The notes below the pieces were generated by a model. That model worked only from the letters and a program-made list of their open reading frames with translations. It had not been told where the DNA came from and did no database searches. Positions 21,500-32,810 of a stretch of 64,000 nucleotides of DNA are shown here, piece by piece. Both the position numbers and the translations under genes were made by a program. This DNA comes from Trichopria drosophilae. Lineage: Eukaryota; Arthropoda; Insecta; Hymenoptera; Diapriidae. Where the stretch lies: assembly GCA_030407085.1 (NCBI GenBank), contig CM059582.1, forward strand, positions 18,519,501 to 18,583,500, given 5' to 3'. Position 1 is the first letter of the stretch, and each line of letters begins with the position of its first letter.

Positions 21500-22935
21500 G
21501 ATGAAACCAGTGTATTCCTATGTACTTTGACACCCTGAATCCGAATCAAGACCCGTGAACCTCCACTATATCAAAGTTCAAGGTTATTTCAAGGTCAAAT
21601 TGAGAAGAAGCCACTAAGAATTCTGAGAAAAATGATATACAGGTTTTTAAGGTCGCTGATTCCGAATCGATGATCCGTGAATCCGTAACATGTCAAATTC
21701 CAGGTTATTTCAAGGTCAAATTCAGAAAACGATACTACGAAATCTGAGTAAAATGATATTTAGTTTGAGGTTGCTTATTCCGAATTTCCGAATCCAGAAT
21801 TCGTGAATCTCTAACACTTCAAATTCAAGGTTATTTCAAGTTTAAATGGAGTGTCGTCGCGGGTTTCGAAGTTAACAAGTCCCAAATAAAATAAAGTTGT
21901 AGCTTGGACTCCCGTACTCCTGCTATCAGAATGTTCTGGGTTCAAATCCTATTCCGGTAGTGAAATTAATAAAGATTTGATATCAGCTTTTGGTTTTAAG
22001 TATTTTGCATTTTTGTCGGTATTTCGATCACTTTATAAGTATCCTAATTTAATTGAAAATTTTAAAATTATAATTGAATGTTTTGAAACTGCAATAAAAT
22101 AAAGTTTGTGCTCAACATAAACTTTTCTCGTGACACAATCACAGTTTAAAAAAAATCAATTTGGATGATAATATTCTTGATTAGATTTGAAAATGCTTAG
22201 GTGTAGTTAAACCCGACAAACAAAGACAATTTTACCAATGTCAAAATTTGTATTCAAATTTTGAGGGACTTAAATCCTATAATTAGGATTGACGAATATT
22301 ATTTTTATTGGAATTTCGCTGTTGCGAAACAGCTATAGTAACCGATCTATCTTGCATGACTTTCTTTCAACTTAACCTTGTTTCAACTTACAACAGACCA
22401 TTATCCACGACTTAGCTGACATTTACAAATCTAACGGATCCTCGGATTTGAAGTCCACACAGCCAATCATTCAATGCATGTCTATTTCAAATTTAACCTT
22501 GAAACGATCTTTGCATGTCCTTCAGTTGACCTTGAAGATTAAATAAACACCAAATTTCAATTAAGCAACCACAAAAACCTATAGCATGAATAATTTTTTA
22601 CTTTACTTTTTGATATCTTTTTTTTATATGACATTGAAATAACCTTCTGTTTGACGTGATCTAAATACCTTGGATTCGAATTCAGAAACCTTAAAATATA
22701 AACACTATTTTTTTCAGATTTTTCAATGTCCTTCTCTGAATTTGACCTTCAAATAACCTTCCAATCGACATGGTAGAAATTTGCGGATTTGGGATGCGGA
22801 TTCAGCAGCCTCAAAAACTTAAATGTCACTTTTCTTAGATGTTTTAGTGGCTTTTTCTCAATTTGATTTTCAAATAACCTTGAATTTTGATATAATGGAG
22901 GTTCAGAGATCTTGGATACGAATGTCGGGGGCCAA
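21500..22935. repeat. Large foldback: three direct units on the left, three inverted on the right
   Basis: The left arm (about 21520-21845) has three units of about 120 bases with ATTCCGAATC, a CGTGAATC stretch and AAGGTTATTTCAAGGTCAAA. The right arm (about 22600-22930) holds the inverse: TTTGACCTTCAAATAACCTT and variants three times, with GGATTCGAATTC-like blocks. Between them is about 0.75 kb of unrelated AT-rich sequence with a tRNA-like stretch. No coding frame. Confidence 0.6.
21860..21975 (+). repeat. Possible tRNA-derived SINE head (box B-like)
   Basis: GGGTTCAAATCC at about 21949-21960 fits the RNA polymerase III box B, and TAGCTTGGACTCC about 47 bases upstream loosely resembles box A. 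A complete cloverleaf cannot be folded, so this is not a tRNA gene. A SINE remnant is possible. Confidence 0.25.
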
Positions 22936-23985
22936 AATATATAACGATAATAGTCTGATTAAATATGACCTTTTTTGTAAACCATGTTATTTCTCAAGGC
23001 TTATGGAATACACAAAATTTATTTGTAATTGATTCGTTGAGATGAATTGTTATAAAACAGCTATAAAACACACTGGGTACTCTGCACTTTATGAGTCGGT
23101 TACATTGCAAGTTTGGAGGTTAACTGTTAATTTATATCAAAGCATTCACTTTTTAAAGAATTTCCATGTTCATTTTTTAACCCTTTGCGGAATAGTGACA
23201 CTCCTTATATAGTTCAGGAGCTGGTGGATATTTTATGGTGCGTTATTTACTATAATAAATTTACACAAAATGTTTACTGTATTAAGATACTTCAATTAAT
23301 TATGGAAGAAATATTGTAATTACTGGAAGTAATAAATAAGTATTAATGTTAAATGGAGCATATCGTATTAATTTTCTTTATTCCGCGTAAAGTACCACTT
23401 ACACTTACACAATAAAACTCAATATTTCTTGTAACTGACTGAACAATTTTTATAAATGATCTCTTCGTTCTGATCAGTCTAAAGGGAACAGCGGTTCAAC
23501 CTCGAACGTGCCTCTTATGGATGGCGCTGCCAGCTGCTATTGATTACTGTTGATTATAGTAGTGTGAGACTGGAACGCTGCCATAATGTTGTCACAGCTT
23601 AGCAATCGATTGGAAGTGGTTATATATCAATGATTCATATTTATAATATATTTTTAGGGGAAAATTGTTATTAGTAACTTCCGACGATATTTACGCATGT
23701 TTACTTAACCCTTTGCGGGGCAGACGCCACTATAGTGGCGCCCTAATTGTCTTCAGTTTTTTCTGTACAGTATGATCTTTTTAGGCTCTAAATCGTTCAT
23801 TTTTTTTTTAATGGGACACTGGATGTTTGCCGAACAAGTTTCTCAGTCCAAAATTTCAAGTAGCACTATATATAATTAGTTATAAACAATTAATAACGAA
23901 AAAATGTAGAATTTTTTAAATTAATTCGGCTGTGAGCTCATTTTACACACAAATTAACTGATGTTTGGTACAGAGGGGTTCTCTA
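22936..23985. other. AT-rich intergenic stretch, no gene recognised
   Basis: Two AACCCTTTGCGG-type motifs (23180, 23707) hint at a further diverged repeat, but no boundaries could be drawn. Confidence 0.35.
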
Positions 23986-24330
23986 GGTCGCTGATTACGA
24001 ATCCATTCTCAGATTTTAAACATTCAAAATGGCGGATCCAATATGGCGACCTGACGATACAAAAATTTACAAAATTCAATGATTCCGTCTTTCATTATTT
24101 GTATGGGGGTTTTTTTGGGGTCGCTGATTACGAATCCAGTCCCAGATTTTGAAAATTCAAAATGGCGGTTCCAATATGGCGACCTGACGACACAAAAATT
24201 TACAAAATTCAATGATTCCGTCTTTCATTATCTCTATGGGGGTTTTGGGGTCGCTGATTACGAATCCAGTATCAGATTTTGAAAATTCAAAATGGCGGAT
24301 CAAATATGGGGAGGGTAGTAAAAATTTCTC
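23986..24330. repeat. Tandem repeat, 2.6 units of about 131 bases (GATTACGAATCCA ... ATGGCGGATCC)
   Basis: GGTCGCTGATTACGAATCCA begins at 23986, 24119 and 24249. Each unit continues with TTCAAAATGGCGG and, in the first two, CCAATATGGCGACCTGACGA. The copies are only a few percent different. Overlapping reading frames on both strands here are by-products. Confidence 0.8.
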
Positions 24331-25475
24331 AAGTTTTAAACATTTTTTTTTGTATTCCCAGGAAGAATGAAATTTATCTATTCTCTTTTCCTGGAAACAC
24401 CTTATTGCATTGCGGTAAGAGCCAAATTCATCTTCGGCAAAACTACAACAATTAGACGAAAATGTCGTTCAAGTGTTATGTTGATAGGTTTTATTTACCA
24501 TGTTGGATTCGTTATATTGAATTTTGGGAACTTATAAACAACCCTGATCAGTAACCCCGAAATATATATTTTTAAAAGAAACAATGAAAAGAAAGACAAA
24601 AGATCAAAATTAACAAAAAATGAAAAAAAAAAAACATTTTTTTTTAATAAATAAAAAATGAAAAAATAAAAAAAAAATTAAAGAATAAAAAAAAAATAAA
24701 AAAAGAAATATGGAACTAGTACCTCCCCACGTCGTTAGTTCCGGGTCATGCTGAGAGGGAGAATCTGATGCACTAGTAAACACTTTGTGACGCTGAAATC
24801 ATAATTAGCGACTTTTAACATCCTTATAAAAAATTAGCATTTATCTACTAATTATCAAATAGTTTGTCGGCCACGTTGAATCCGATATTTTGAATTTTCA
24901 AATTCTGAGTTCAGATTCGTAATCAACGACCTCGAAAATAATAAGAATGACTGATATTGAAATAATCGGTTCAGTAAAATAATGTGCCCCTGAAAGGGTT
25001 AAGAAATGGGACACACATCAGGAAACCCACAGGGATTCCACTGTAATGTATTTTTTATGGCATTTTAACTAATATGTCAAATAAAATGTATTAATTCATT
25101 GTTCTTTTCCATACTAAATACTGTACGAACATATTATAAATGTAAATTTAACACCTTCTTTTAGAAACCACGTCAACCAAGTTCATAAAAGAAGACTCAT
25201 CGCAAGCAATGTTATAAAAATATATAAGAGGAACGGGGTTGGGATCTGACCAAAATATTTTCTAAAGTGTTACTAGAACTTTGTACGATCATAGATTATG
25301 GTTGCATTGTCTATTATCCTAACAATCTTTAGGATAAATATGATATACAAGAATCCGTCTTGCACTTGATTACGCAGCAGCATTCCAGAAAACATACCGA
25401 CCGGAAAATTATTCAGGCTGGAATCAGGCCCTGATGAGGAAGCCTGAGAACAAAATCATGTCTTGACATGGCCCT
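24331..25475. other. AT-rich stretch with low-complexity A-rich block
   Basis: Bases 24575-24712 are almost all A with AAAATAAA runs. A copy of the GGCGGATCC/GATTCGTAAT dispersed family lies inverted at about 24870-24945. No gene recognised. Confidence 0.4.
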
Positions 25476-25965
25476 TGATCATGGGTCGAAAAGTCGATAA
25501 GCATGAAATCCAACACGGTAACAAAACGAAATCGAAAAGTCGATATTCGAAAAACCGACAAAACACTACAATGTTAGAAAATTATCAGTTTCTCATCTTT
25601 GTTTTTCATGGTAAGTTAAATACGTGTTCCAAGTTTTTTGGATGACTGGAACCCAATTTTACCATTTCTCGTCATCAAATTTGAAGGTCATGTCAAGGTC
25701 AAATATAGAGTTAAATATTAAGTTTATTTTCAGGTCAACCCGATTGAACGAAGTGTCTTTAGAACATAACCCTAAATTAATTTGACATTTCAATGACTTT
25801 CAAGTTCGATCACTCTAAATGACCTTAAAATGACCTCGTTGTCTTTGGTTTTAACGTTACGATTTACCGGTGAAAACAATGATGAAAAACTACTCAAAGT
25901 CAAATGTCGTTTTGACTGTCATTGTCCTGACGTGTCGGTTTTTCGACCTATCGATTTTTTATTTG
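25476..25965. repeat. Possible foldback fragment with GTCGAAAAACCGAC-type motifs
   Basis: GGGTCGAAAAGTCGATAAGC near 25484 and, inverted, GGTCGAAAAACCGACACGTC near 25950 resemble the motif vocabulary of the foldback at 54164. Between them AAGGTCA/TGACCTT motifs occur in both directions. The boundaries are not certain. Confidence 0.4.
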
Positions 25966-26032
25966 GTTGCTTTTTTTTAAGCAACCCACACATAAATATA
26001 TTTTATGTACCAACTGACATCATGTATAAAAT

Positions 26033-26035
<3 letters not shown>

Positions 26036-26089
<54 letters not shown>
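26036..26089. repeat. (CT)n microsatellite, 5' boundary of LINE copy 1
   Basis: Uninterrupted CT for about 54 bases, directly followed by the 5' end of the LINE. Confidence 0.9.
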
Positions 26090-26091
<2 letters not shown>

Positions 26092-26456
26092 TTCTGGTGA
26101 GTAGACACGTCACACGTGTAAATTTTTGCTCCACCGTATTTCAGTATTATTTACGATTATTTTCATTCTCCGGAGCGAGAACTTATTCCAGAAGGTGTGC
26201 ACCAGTTGTGGACCTGATTAGTGAAATTTTTTCGGAGTGACAACATCTAGTGGGTCCACGGTGCGCCTTTTTTTAAAATCGCAAAATTTTTCCACGGTTT
26301 TCACCGGGCACGTGTCAACGGCGATCGCGGAGCTAATGTTAACTGCGCAAGTCCACTCCAGTCACGTGGTGTAATGTGTTAGCCTCCTATTCAATTTAAC
26401 AACTGTCATCGAAACTGAATCGAAGAAAAGCGACTTATTACAAGGTACGAAACCCG

Positions 26457-27551
26457 ATGCCGAAAACTAGAAGTAACAGCAAATCGGACCATAACGTAAC
26501 TGTTCGTGTTATTTGTGCAAAGTGTTACAAGTCTGTCATCGATTTCGTCAAGTGTCCCGTTTGCGAAAAGTGTTTTCACGAGTCTTGCGGACGGCTCTAC
26601 ATACGCGGCAAATCGGAATCTGTGTGTTGCGTGCGCTCCTTGTCGCACTTACTTCTTCCGCCGCCTACCGTCGCAACTACTGCTGTCGCGCGTGACGTAT
26701 CTCTCCTCGCGCTCCCTACTCCGTCCTCTCTTCTTCATCGAGTGCAGCCGCTGTTAACACCGTCGCGACTATTTTCGGCTAGTTCCCTCCCTCCGCAAGT
26801 ATTATCTGTTTCGCCTACCTTGCCCCCAACGCAGTCAACTATGGATACGGCGCAGCAATTTTCGCAAATCCTTGAAGCGATCAACGGTGTGCGTCAGGAA
26901 CTTACGGCCGTTAGAGCCGATACTAACGCGATTCGAACCGATCTTTCGAATTTAGCATCTGCCGTACAGCAGAACACCGCCTCATGCAATGCTCTAAAAT
27001 CGGATGTAGAATATATGAAAAAGAGCAATGCCCTTGCACGACCAACTACGTACCTCATAGTAAATGGTATACCAAATCGGTGCTCTCTGTCATATAATGA
27101 CATTATGCTCCGCGTGCTGACCCACCTAAAATTGCCTGGTTTATTGAGCGACATTTTAAAAATCGATAAAATTGAACGTAATGGACCATCAACATCTTAT
27201 TCTGCTGCTGCAAGTTCGACAATTCCTACACAGTATTTCTCCTTAAAAATACGCCTTAAATCGGTTGACGTGCGAAATTTTATTGTTGAAACAAAGCGTA
27301 AGTTGGGGAAAATTACCGTCCAGGAATTATTCCCGGAATTATCTAAAGATGCTAATGCTGACAAAACTGTTTATGTTAACGAGTTCTTGCCCTCGTCGGC
27401 CTACAATTTGCTTAAAAAAGCGAAACTTGCGGCTAATAACGTAGGTTATAAGCGCGTTTGGGCGAGAGATGGCAATGTTTTTGTAAGAAAAGATGGTGGC
27501 ACCCCCGAGTTGTTAATTGCCACAGAACACGATCTTAATAATATTGTCTGA
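26457..27551 (+). CDS. LINE ORF1 protein: PHD-like zinc finger, coiled coil, Baculo_FP/RRM-like domain
   Basis: 364 residues. The N-terminus has cysteines arranged as CAKCYK...CPVCEKCFHESCG (residues 20-44), resembling a treble-clef/PHD-type finger. A serine/proline-rich linker follows, then a heptad-like segment at about residues 125-190 (FSQILEAINGVRQELTAVRA). A nucleic-acid-binding core begins near residue 197 (TTYLIVNGIP) and contains SLKIRLKSVDVRNFI. The C-terminal part (VYVNEFLPSSAYNLLKKAKL, then GYKRVWARDGNVFVRKDGG) matches my memory of the Baculo_FP-like domain common in arthropod LINE ORF1 proteins. Such proteins bind the element RNA as a chaperone. It ends at TGA, with ORF2 continuing in the same frame. 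Confidence 0.8.
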   Translation: MPKTRSNSKSDHNVTVRVICAKCYKSVIDFVKCPVCEKCFHESCGRLYIRGKSESVCCVRSLSHLLLPPPTVATTAVARDVSLLALPTPSSLLHRVQPLLTPSRLFSASSLPPQVLSVSPTLPPTQSTMDTAQQFSQILEAINGVRQELTAVRADTNAIRTDLSNLASAVQQNTASCNALKSDVEYMKKSNALARPTTYLIVNGIPNRCSLSYNDIMLRVLTHLKLPGLLSDILKIDKIERNGPSTSYSAAASSTIPTQYFSLKIRLKSVDVRNFIVETKRKLGKITVQELFPELSKDANADKTVYVNEFLPSSAYNLLKKAKLAANNVGYKRVWARDGNVFVRKDGGTPELLIATEHDLNNIV

Positions 27552-30463
27552 CAACCAAAGCAGAATCTTGTTAATCAATGTGTATCAAGTAACGTGTCTT
27601 CGTCCGATTCTTCGTCGTCTCTAAAAATTTCGTGTATAAATATAAATTCACTGCGTGCTCATCTGCAAGATGTAGAAAATGAATTAGCAGACTGCACAAC
27701 ACACATCCTGGCAGTCACCGAAACATGGATGACACCTTTTGTTGATTCATCGTGTGTTGCCGTTAAAAACTATAATTTTGTCCGTAATGATCGGGCGCTT
27801 CGCAGCGATGGGCAAACACGCTTTATTTTTGGTGGAGGTGTCGCATGTTACCTCCACAAATCTTTATCTTACACTATTCTCGAGTGCTCAGTAAATGAAA
27901 GCATTGATACCCCAGAATATCTTTTTTTGGATGTCAAATCGTCTTCAAGAAATTTGTTATTTATAGTTATATACCGACGCCCTCATGGGCAACTTCTCGC
28001 GGAAATTATAGTTAAGTTTAATACATATATATCTAAATATAAGAACATAATAGTAACAGGCGATTTAAACTGCAATTTGTTAGAGAATAGATTTGATTCT
28101 GTATATCTCCAAAATTTTATTCAAGACTATTCGCTTTTTTCTGTACCCTTTGGAACCACCCATTATTCTTGTTTTTCTTCTTCTCAGCTGGATGTTATGC
28201 TAGTCGATTCTTCAGATAAAATTAAAAGTTTTTCTACGTCTCCTACTCCTTTTGCGGCTGGCCATTGTCTTATTACGATCCAATACGAATTCACGAACCT
28301 CAATTCCATTCCACAAATTATCACCTACCGTAACTTCGCCAAATGCGACTATTCTGCATTAAATAAAGATCTCTCAGCATTACTTCAACTTAAGTTTCCT
28401 CATCTCTTAGCTTCCGACCACGCACAACTTCAAACAAATTCGCAACTAGACGGTCTAATAAACTGCGTAAATAATTTTTACGAATGTATTACCGAAGTTT
28501 TAGATTTACATGCGCCATTTATTACAAAACGTATTTTGCACCGCGCTATTCCGTGGATCACACCTAGCATACGAAGTAGGATTAAGGAACGCGACAAATT
28601 GTACCTGCGTGCGAAACGAACTCGAAACCTGCGTCTTTTCCAGGAATATAAGAATATGCGTCGCGAGATTAAAAATATCTTAAAAGCGGCCAAGAATCGT
28701 CACTTAGCCGAGCTAGTACTCCAACAAACAAGCACGAACAAACTCTGGTCTTGCCTACGAAAATTAGGACTTGCTAATCAGCCATCACAGTCAGCACTTC
28801 CTCATTTCTCACCCATTGCATTAAATCGTCATTTCGCACAAATATCGTCATCTCATCCGTCTTGTGACTTAGCGACACTCAACAACATTATCATGCGTCC
28901 ATTACCCAATTTCCATACAACATTCAGCTTTACTGCTATTAATCATCATGATGTCCTACTTAGTCTTAATCTAGTTGCACAAAAATCACATGGGCTTAGT
29001 CCCGATCATCTTCCTTTAGAGCACCTAAAATCCATGTTTACAACCATCGCACCATATTTGACATCCATTTTCAATCTTTCACTCATCTCTGGCTATTTCC
29101 CTCCCATTTGGAAATCATCTTACATCATACCACTTAAGAAAATCGCTAACCCCTTATGTCCTTCTGACACCCGTCCAATCACAAATCCTCCCCACCTCTC
29201 TAAGGTCATTGATTCCCTTGTCACCCAGCAGATCACAAAATATTTAGAGATAAATTGTATACTGCATCCCAAACAATGTGGTTTCCGCAAATTTCACAGC
29301 ACTCAAACTGCCCTATTACACCTTATGGATGATGTACGTTCGGGCATAGATCGTGGGGCAGTTACTGTCCTGGTACTGTTCGATTTCTCAAAAGCCTTTG
29401 ACTCCTTAAACCATGTCGTGATTCTAACTTGCCTTCGAGACATAGGCTTTGAGGAATCAACATTGAGATGGCTGCATTCTTATCTCTCAAATCGCTCTCA
29501 CACAATAATTGGCCTGGATGGTTCAACATCTAATCCTGAGTATACTACATCCGGCGTTCCACAAGGTTCAAGCTTAGGCCCCATATTATTCATTATTGTT
29601 ATCAATACCTTGTTTTCGAGACTTAAATATTGCAGACACACTACCATCATCTTTGCTGATGATACGCAATTTTATCTCTCGACCCCGATATGTCATCTAA
29701 ATGAAACGATACGCAATATTAACAGTGACATTGCTGAGCTTGTGAGGTGGTCCCATGACTATGGGCTCACTTTAAATACGCGTAAAACTCAGGCCATCAT
29801 CTTAGGTTCACCTCAGAATTTAGCCGTTATGAAAAATCTCACCATACCACAAATTATTGTCGGGTCGGATGCAATACCTTATTCATATGAAGTAAAAGAT
29901 CTTGGTGTTATAATAACATCCGACCTAACATGGAATCGCCATGTTAGTACCATATCATCTAAAGTACATAATGTTCTTTAAAGGCTTAAATTTCGTGGTG
30001 CTTTTCTTGCACCGCAGATCAAACTCACACTTGTCAACGCATTAGTCATCCCACATCTCGATTACGCATCTTTAGTTATAGCCGATTCAACAGCATATCT
30101 GAACACTAAATTACAACGCCTTCAAAACATTGCCTTGAGGTATGTGTATCGCCTGCGCCGGGATGAAAGACTTGCGCCATATCGTCAGAAAGCCAACTGG
30201 CTACCCATAACATCTAGGCGACAGTACTTTCTCGGTAGCCTCACTCATCAAATCATCCATACCTCCCAACCTCCCTACCTGGCTGACAGATTCATTCCTC
30301 TAGACCATTCCATTCGCCGATCTTCTCGCTTACAATCATCTCAATATCAACTTCCAATTCCTCGTACCAACATCTTTGCTCACTCTTTCTGGATCACAGC
30401 CATACAGTTTTGGAACTGTACTAACTTATTAACATATCTTGGTAGGGCTGATCAACCGTAAGT
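27552..30463 (+). pseudogene. LINE ORF2 (endonuclease + reverse transcriptase) with one premature stop
   Basis: Begins directly after the ORF1 stop in the same frame, with no ATG before the endonuclease domain. The apurinic-type endonuclease shows ISCININSLRAHL, AVTETWM, VIYRRPHG, VTGDLNCN and FAAGHCLI (D/N and H catalytic positions). The reverse transcriptase shows PLKKIA..DTRPITNPPHLSK, LFDFSKAFDSLNH, SGVPQGSSLGPILF and IIFADDTQFYL. A C-terminal basic domain follows. TAA at 29979-29981 interrupts it where copy 2 has a tyrosine codon. After it the frame stays open to 30461, with a deletion near 30418 that removes the usual C-terminus. It would copy element RNA at a nicked chromosomal target. 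Confidence 0.85.
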
Positions 30464-30742
30464 TTGTTACGTTTTCTATTTTTATGTTTTAACTATGCGA
30501 GCGACTTCTAATCAAATTTACTACTTACATTTAACTCAAGTGCAATTTTGTTATTTTTTATTTACAAAGTAGTATGTATAAAGATGTATAATGTGTTTAC
30601 CGCCTTATAGCAGAGATTATAATATAGTTTTAAGGTTTAAGTTGTATTATGTATCGTATCCTGACCGAAACATTGTAACGGCAGGATATTGAGTTCATGT
30701 GTCCACGGCTCGTAGTGGCCAGGACACTAATAAATAAGTCGT

Positions 30743-30745
<3 letters not shown>

Positions 30746-30796
<51 letters not shown>
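30746..30796. repeat. (TC)n tract between LINE copies 1 and 2
   Basis: About 51 bases of uninterrupted TC. It is both the 3' boundary of copy 1 and the 5' boundary of truncated copy 2. Confidence 0.9.
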
Positions 30797-30797
<1 letters not shown>

Positions 30798-30799
<2 letters not shown>

Positions 30800-32717
30800 C
30801 TCGCGAGCCAAGAGATCGAGGAGTGTCATAATTTTAGAGCAGTACAGAAAACTGCGTCGTGAACTCAAAAACAAATTTAAAATGGAGAAAGATCGCTACC
30901 TAGCTAATTTGGTACTTCAACAAACTAACCCGAATAAACTATGGTCGTGCCTTAGGAACTTGGGACTTGCTAACACAACATCACAGTCGGCCCTAAATCA
31001 CTTCTCTCCATCAGCACTAAATTATCATTTTGCCATTGTCTCGTCAGCTCATCCACCATGTGATCCGGTGTCTCTCGGTGTCATCCTACAGCGGCCTTTA
31101 CCAAGCACTCACCCTTCTTTTACCTTTTCCCCCACTAATTGTCAGGAAGTTCTCAACTATCTCAACCTCATTTCTCATAAATCGCGTGGATTAAGCCCTG
31201 ACCATCTGTGCTTATCGCACTTGAAACCGCTTTTCCCTGTGATCTCGCCATATCTGACCCACATCTTTAACCTTTCATTCTCCACTGGCATCTTCCCATC
31301 ATTTTGGAAAACATCATATATCATACCATTGAAGAAAACGGCCAATCCCCAAAACCTATCAGATACTCGCCCGATTGCAAACCCACCTCATTTATCCAAG
31401 ATCATAGATTCATTAGCTACTCGACAAATCATTACATACCTGGAGAACAACCAACTGCTCCATCCTAAACAAAGCGGATTTCGTAGGTTTCATAGCACAC
31501 AAACAGCGTTGCTACACCTTCTGGACGACGTCAGATCGGGCATCGAAAGAGGCTACATCACCATCTTAGTCCTCCTCGATTTCTCGAAAGCCTTTGATTC
31601 TCTCAGCCATACAGTCATCTTGGCCTGCCTACGAGATCTGGGCTTTGAGGACTCCTCGCTCCACTGGGTGCATTCATTCCTGTCCGATCGATCCCAATCG
31701 ATCATTGGGCTGGATGGACAAGCATCCCAGCAAGAGTGCACATCATCTGGAGTCCCTCAGGGCACCAGTCTTGGACCGATCATTTTCATCATTGTCATAA
31801 ACACCCTTTTCTCAAGACTTCATTACTGTCGTGATACCACCATCATTTTCGCCGATGACACCCAGTTCTATTTATCTACCCCAATCAGTCGACTTGCAGA
31901 AACGATTAGACGTATTAACACCGATATTGCTGAATTGGTCAGGTGGTCGCAAGATTTTGGATTTACACTAAACACCCGTAAAGCGCAAGCCATCATCATC
32001 GGCTCTAACCAGAATCTTGCTACCATTAAGAACCTACCAGTACCGCCAATTGTGATTGGTAACGATGTAATTCCATACTCTAATGAGGTAAAAGATCTGG
32101 GTGTCATAATAGCTTCCGACCTATCATGGAACAGACATGTCAACTCCATCTCATCTAAAATTCACAATGTCCTTTATCGACTTAAATACCGCGGATCATA
32201 TTTGCCCCCATCTGTCAAATTATCACTCGTCAATTCATTGGTCATCCCACATCTCGATTACGCCACTCTTGTCATCGCCGACCTTTCGGGTTATTTAAAC
32301 ACCAAATTACAACGCCTGCAAAATGCCGCTCTTAGGTTCATCTATCGTTTACGGCGTGACGATAGGCTTGCGCCCTTTAGACGAAGGGCAAACTGGTTAT
32401 CGGTATCATCGAGAAGGTTGTACTTCCTTGGCAGTCTTACACAGCAGGTTATCACTACCAACCAACCATCATATTTATCATCCAGATTCATACCAATCGA
32501 CAATTCACTGCGCCGTTCATCTCGCATTCAATCCTCCCAGTTTATGTTGCCAACTCCACGTACAAATATTTTCGCGCGCTCATTTTGGATCACAGCCATA
32601 CAATTTTGGAATTCATTACCACATCATCTGCAAAACACTTCATCTACAGCTTCTTTTCGTGCACTTCTCTTCAATTTCTTAGCGGCAGCTGACCAATCGG
32701 CCAAATCGGCGAGGTAG
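30798..32717 (+). CDS. LINE ORF2, reverse transcriptase part, uninterrupted frame
   Basis: About 639 codons without a stop. Order: LKNKFKMEKDRYLANLVLQQ, a linker, SRGLSPDHLCLSHL, PLKKTANPQNLSDTRPIANP, LLDFSKAFDSLSH, SGVPQGTSLGPIIF, IIFADDTQFYL (catalytic A-D-D), FGFTLNTRKAQAI, VKDLGVII, the thumb, then a C-terminal domain with PRTNIFARSFWITAIQFWNS and LPHHLQNTSSTASFRALLFN. It lacks the endonuclease domain because of the 5' truncation, so it cannot be autonomous. The clean frame over 1.9 kb suggests a recent insertion. It differs clearly from copy 1 (different subfamily). The stop codon falls inside a 44-base hairpin arm. Confidence 0.85.
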
Positions 32718-32810
32718 CGCCGCGGAAAGGAGGGGATGGAATGAAAAAAAAGAAGAAGGGATGGTGCCATCCCCTCCTTTCCGCGGCGCTACCTCGGCGA
32801 TTTGGCGGAT
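32696..32810. repeat. Perfect-stem hairpin spanning the ORF2 stop codon (44-base arms, 27-base loop)
   Basis: The arms at 32696-32739 and 32767-32810 are complementary at 42 of 44 positions, with an unbroken inner stem of 30 pairs. The sequence is unusually GC-rich for the window. The stop TAG (32715-32717) lies in the left arm. The loop is purine-rich (AATGAAAAAAAAGAAGAAGG). Copy 1 does not have this hairpin. Confidence 0.9.

Larger units (their letters stand above)
26090..30745 (+). mobile_element. Near full-length two-ORF LINE (copy 1) lying between two (TC)n tracts
   Basis: A 5' untranslated region (26090-26456), ORF1 (26457-27551), ORF2 (27552-30463), and a 3' untranslated region ending with CCTGACCGAAAC, GTAACGGCAGG, GTCCACGG, GGCCAGGACA and AATAAATAA just before (TC)n at 30746. 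The same 3' tail precedes the (TC)n tract at 34792, so the tail plus (TC)n is the family's 3' end. The reverse transcriptase resembles the CR1/L2/Jockey assemblage. One nonsense codon and a deletion near the ORF2 end show the copy is no longer intact. Confidence 0.85.

Noticed and set aside
21910..21975. tRNA gene suggested by GGGTTCAAATCC
   Set aside because: The T stem and acceptor stem do not pair, so it is not a functional tRNA; at most a SINE remnant.
25425..25455. CTGATGAGGAAG as a possible hammerhead core on the plus strand
   Set aside because: No GAAA at a suitable distance and no stem II.
25830..26240. 136-codon plus-strand frame with a Ser-Leu repeat
   Set aside because: The repeat is the translated (CT)n microsatellite, and the frame crosses the boundary into the LINE.
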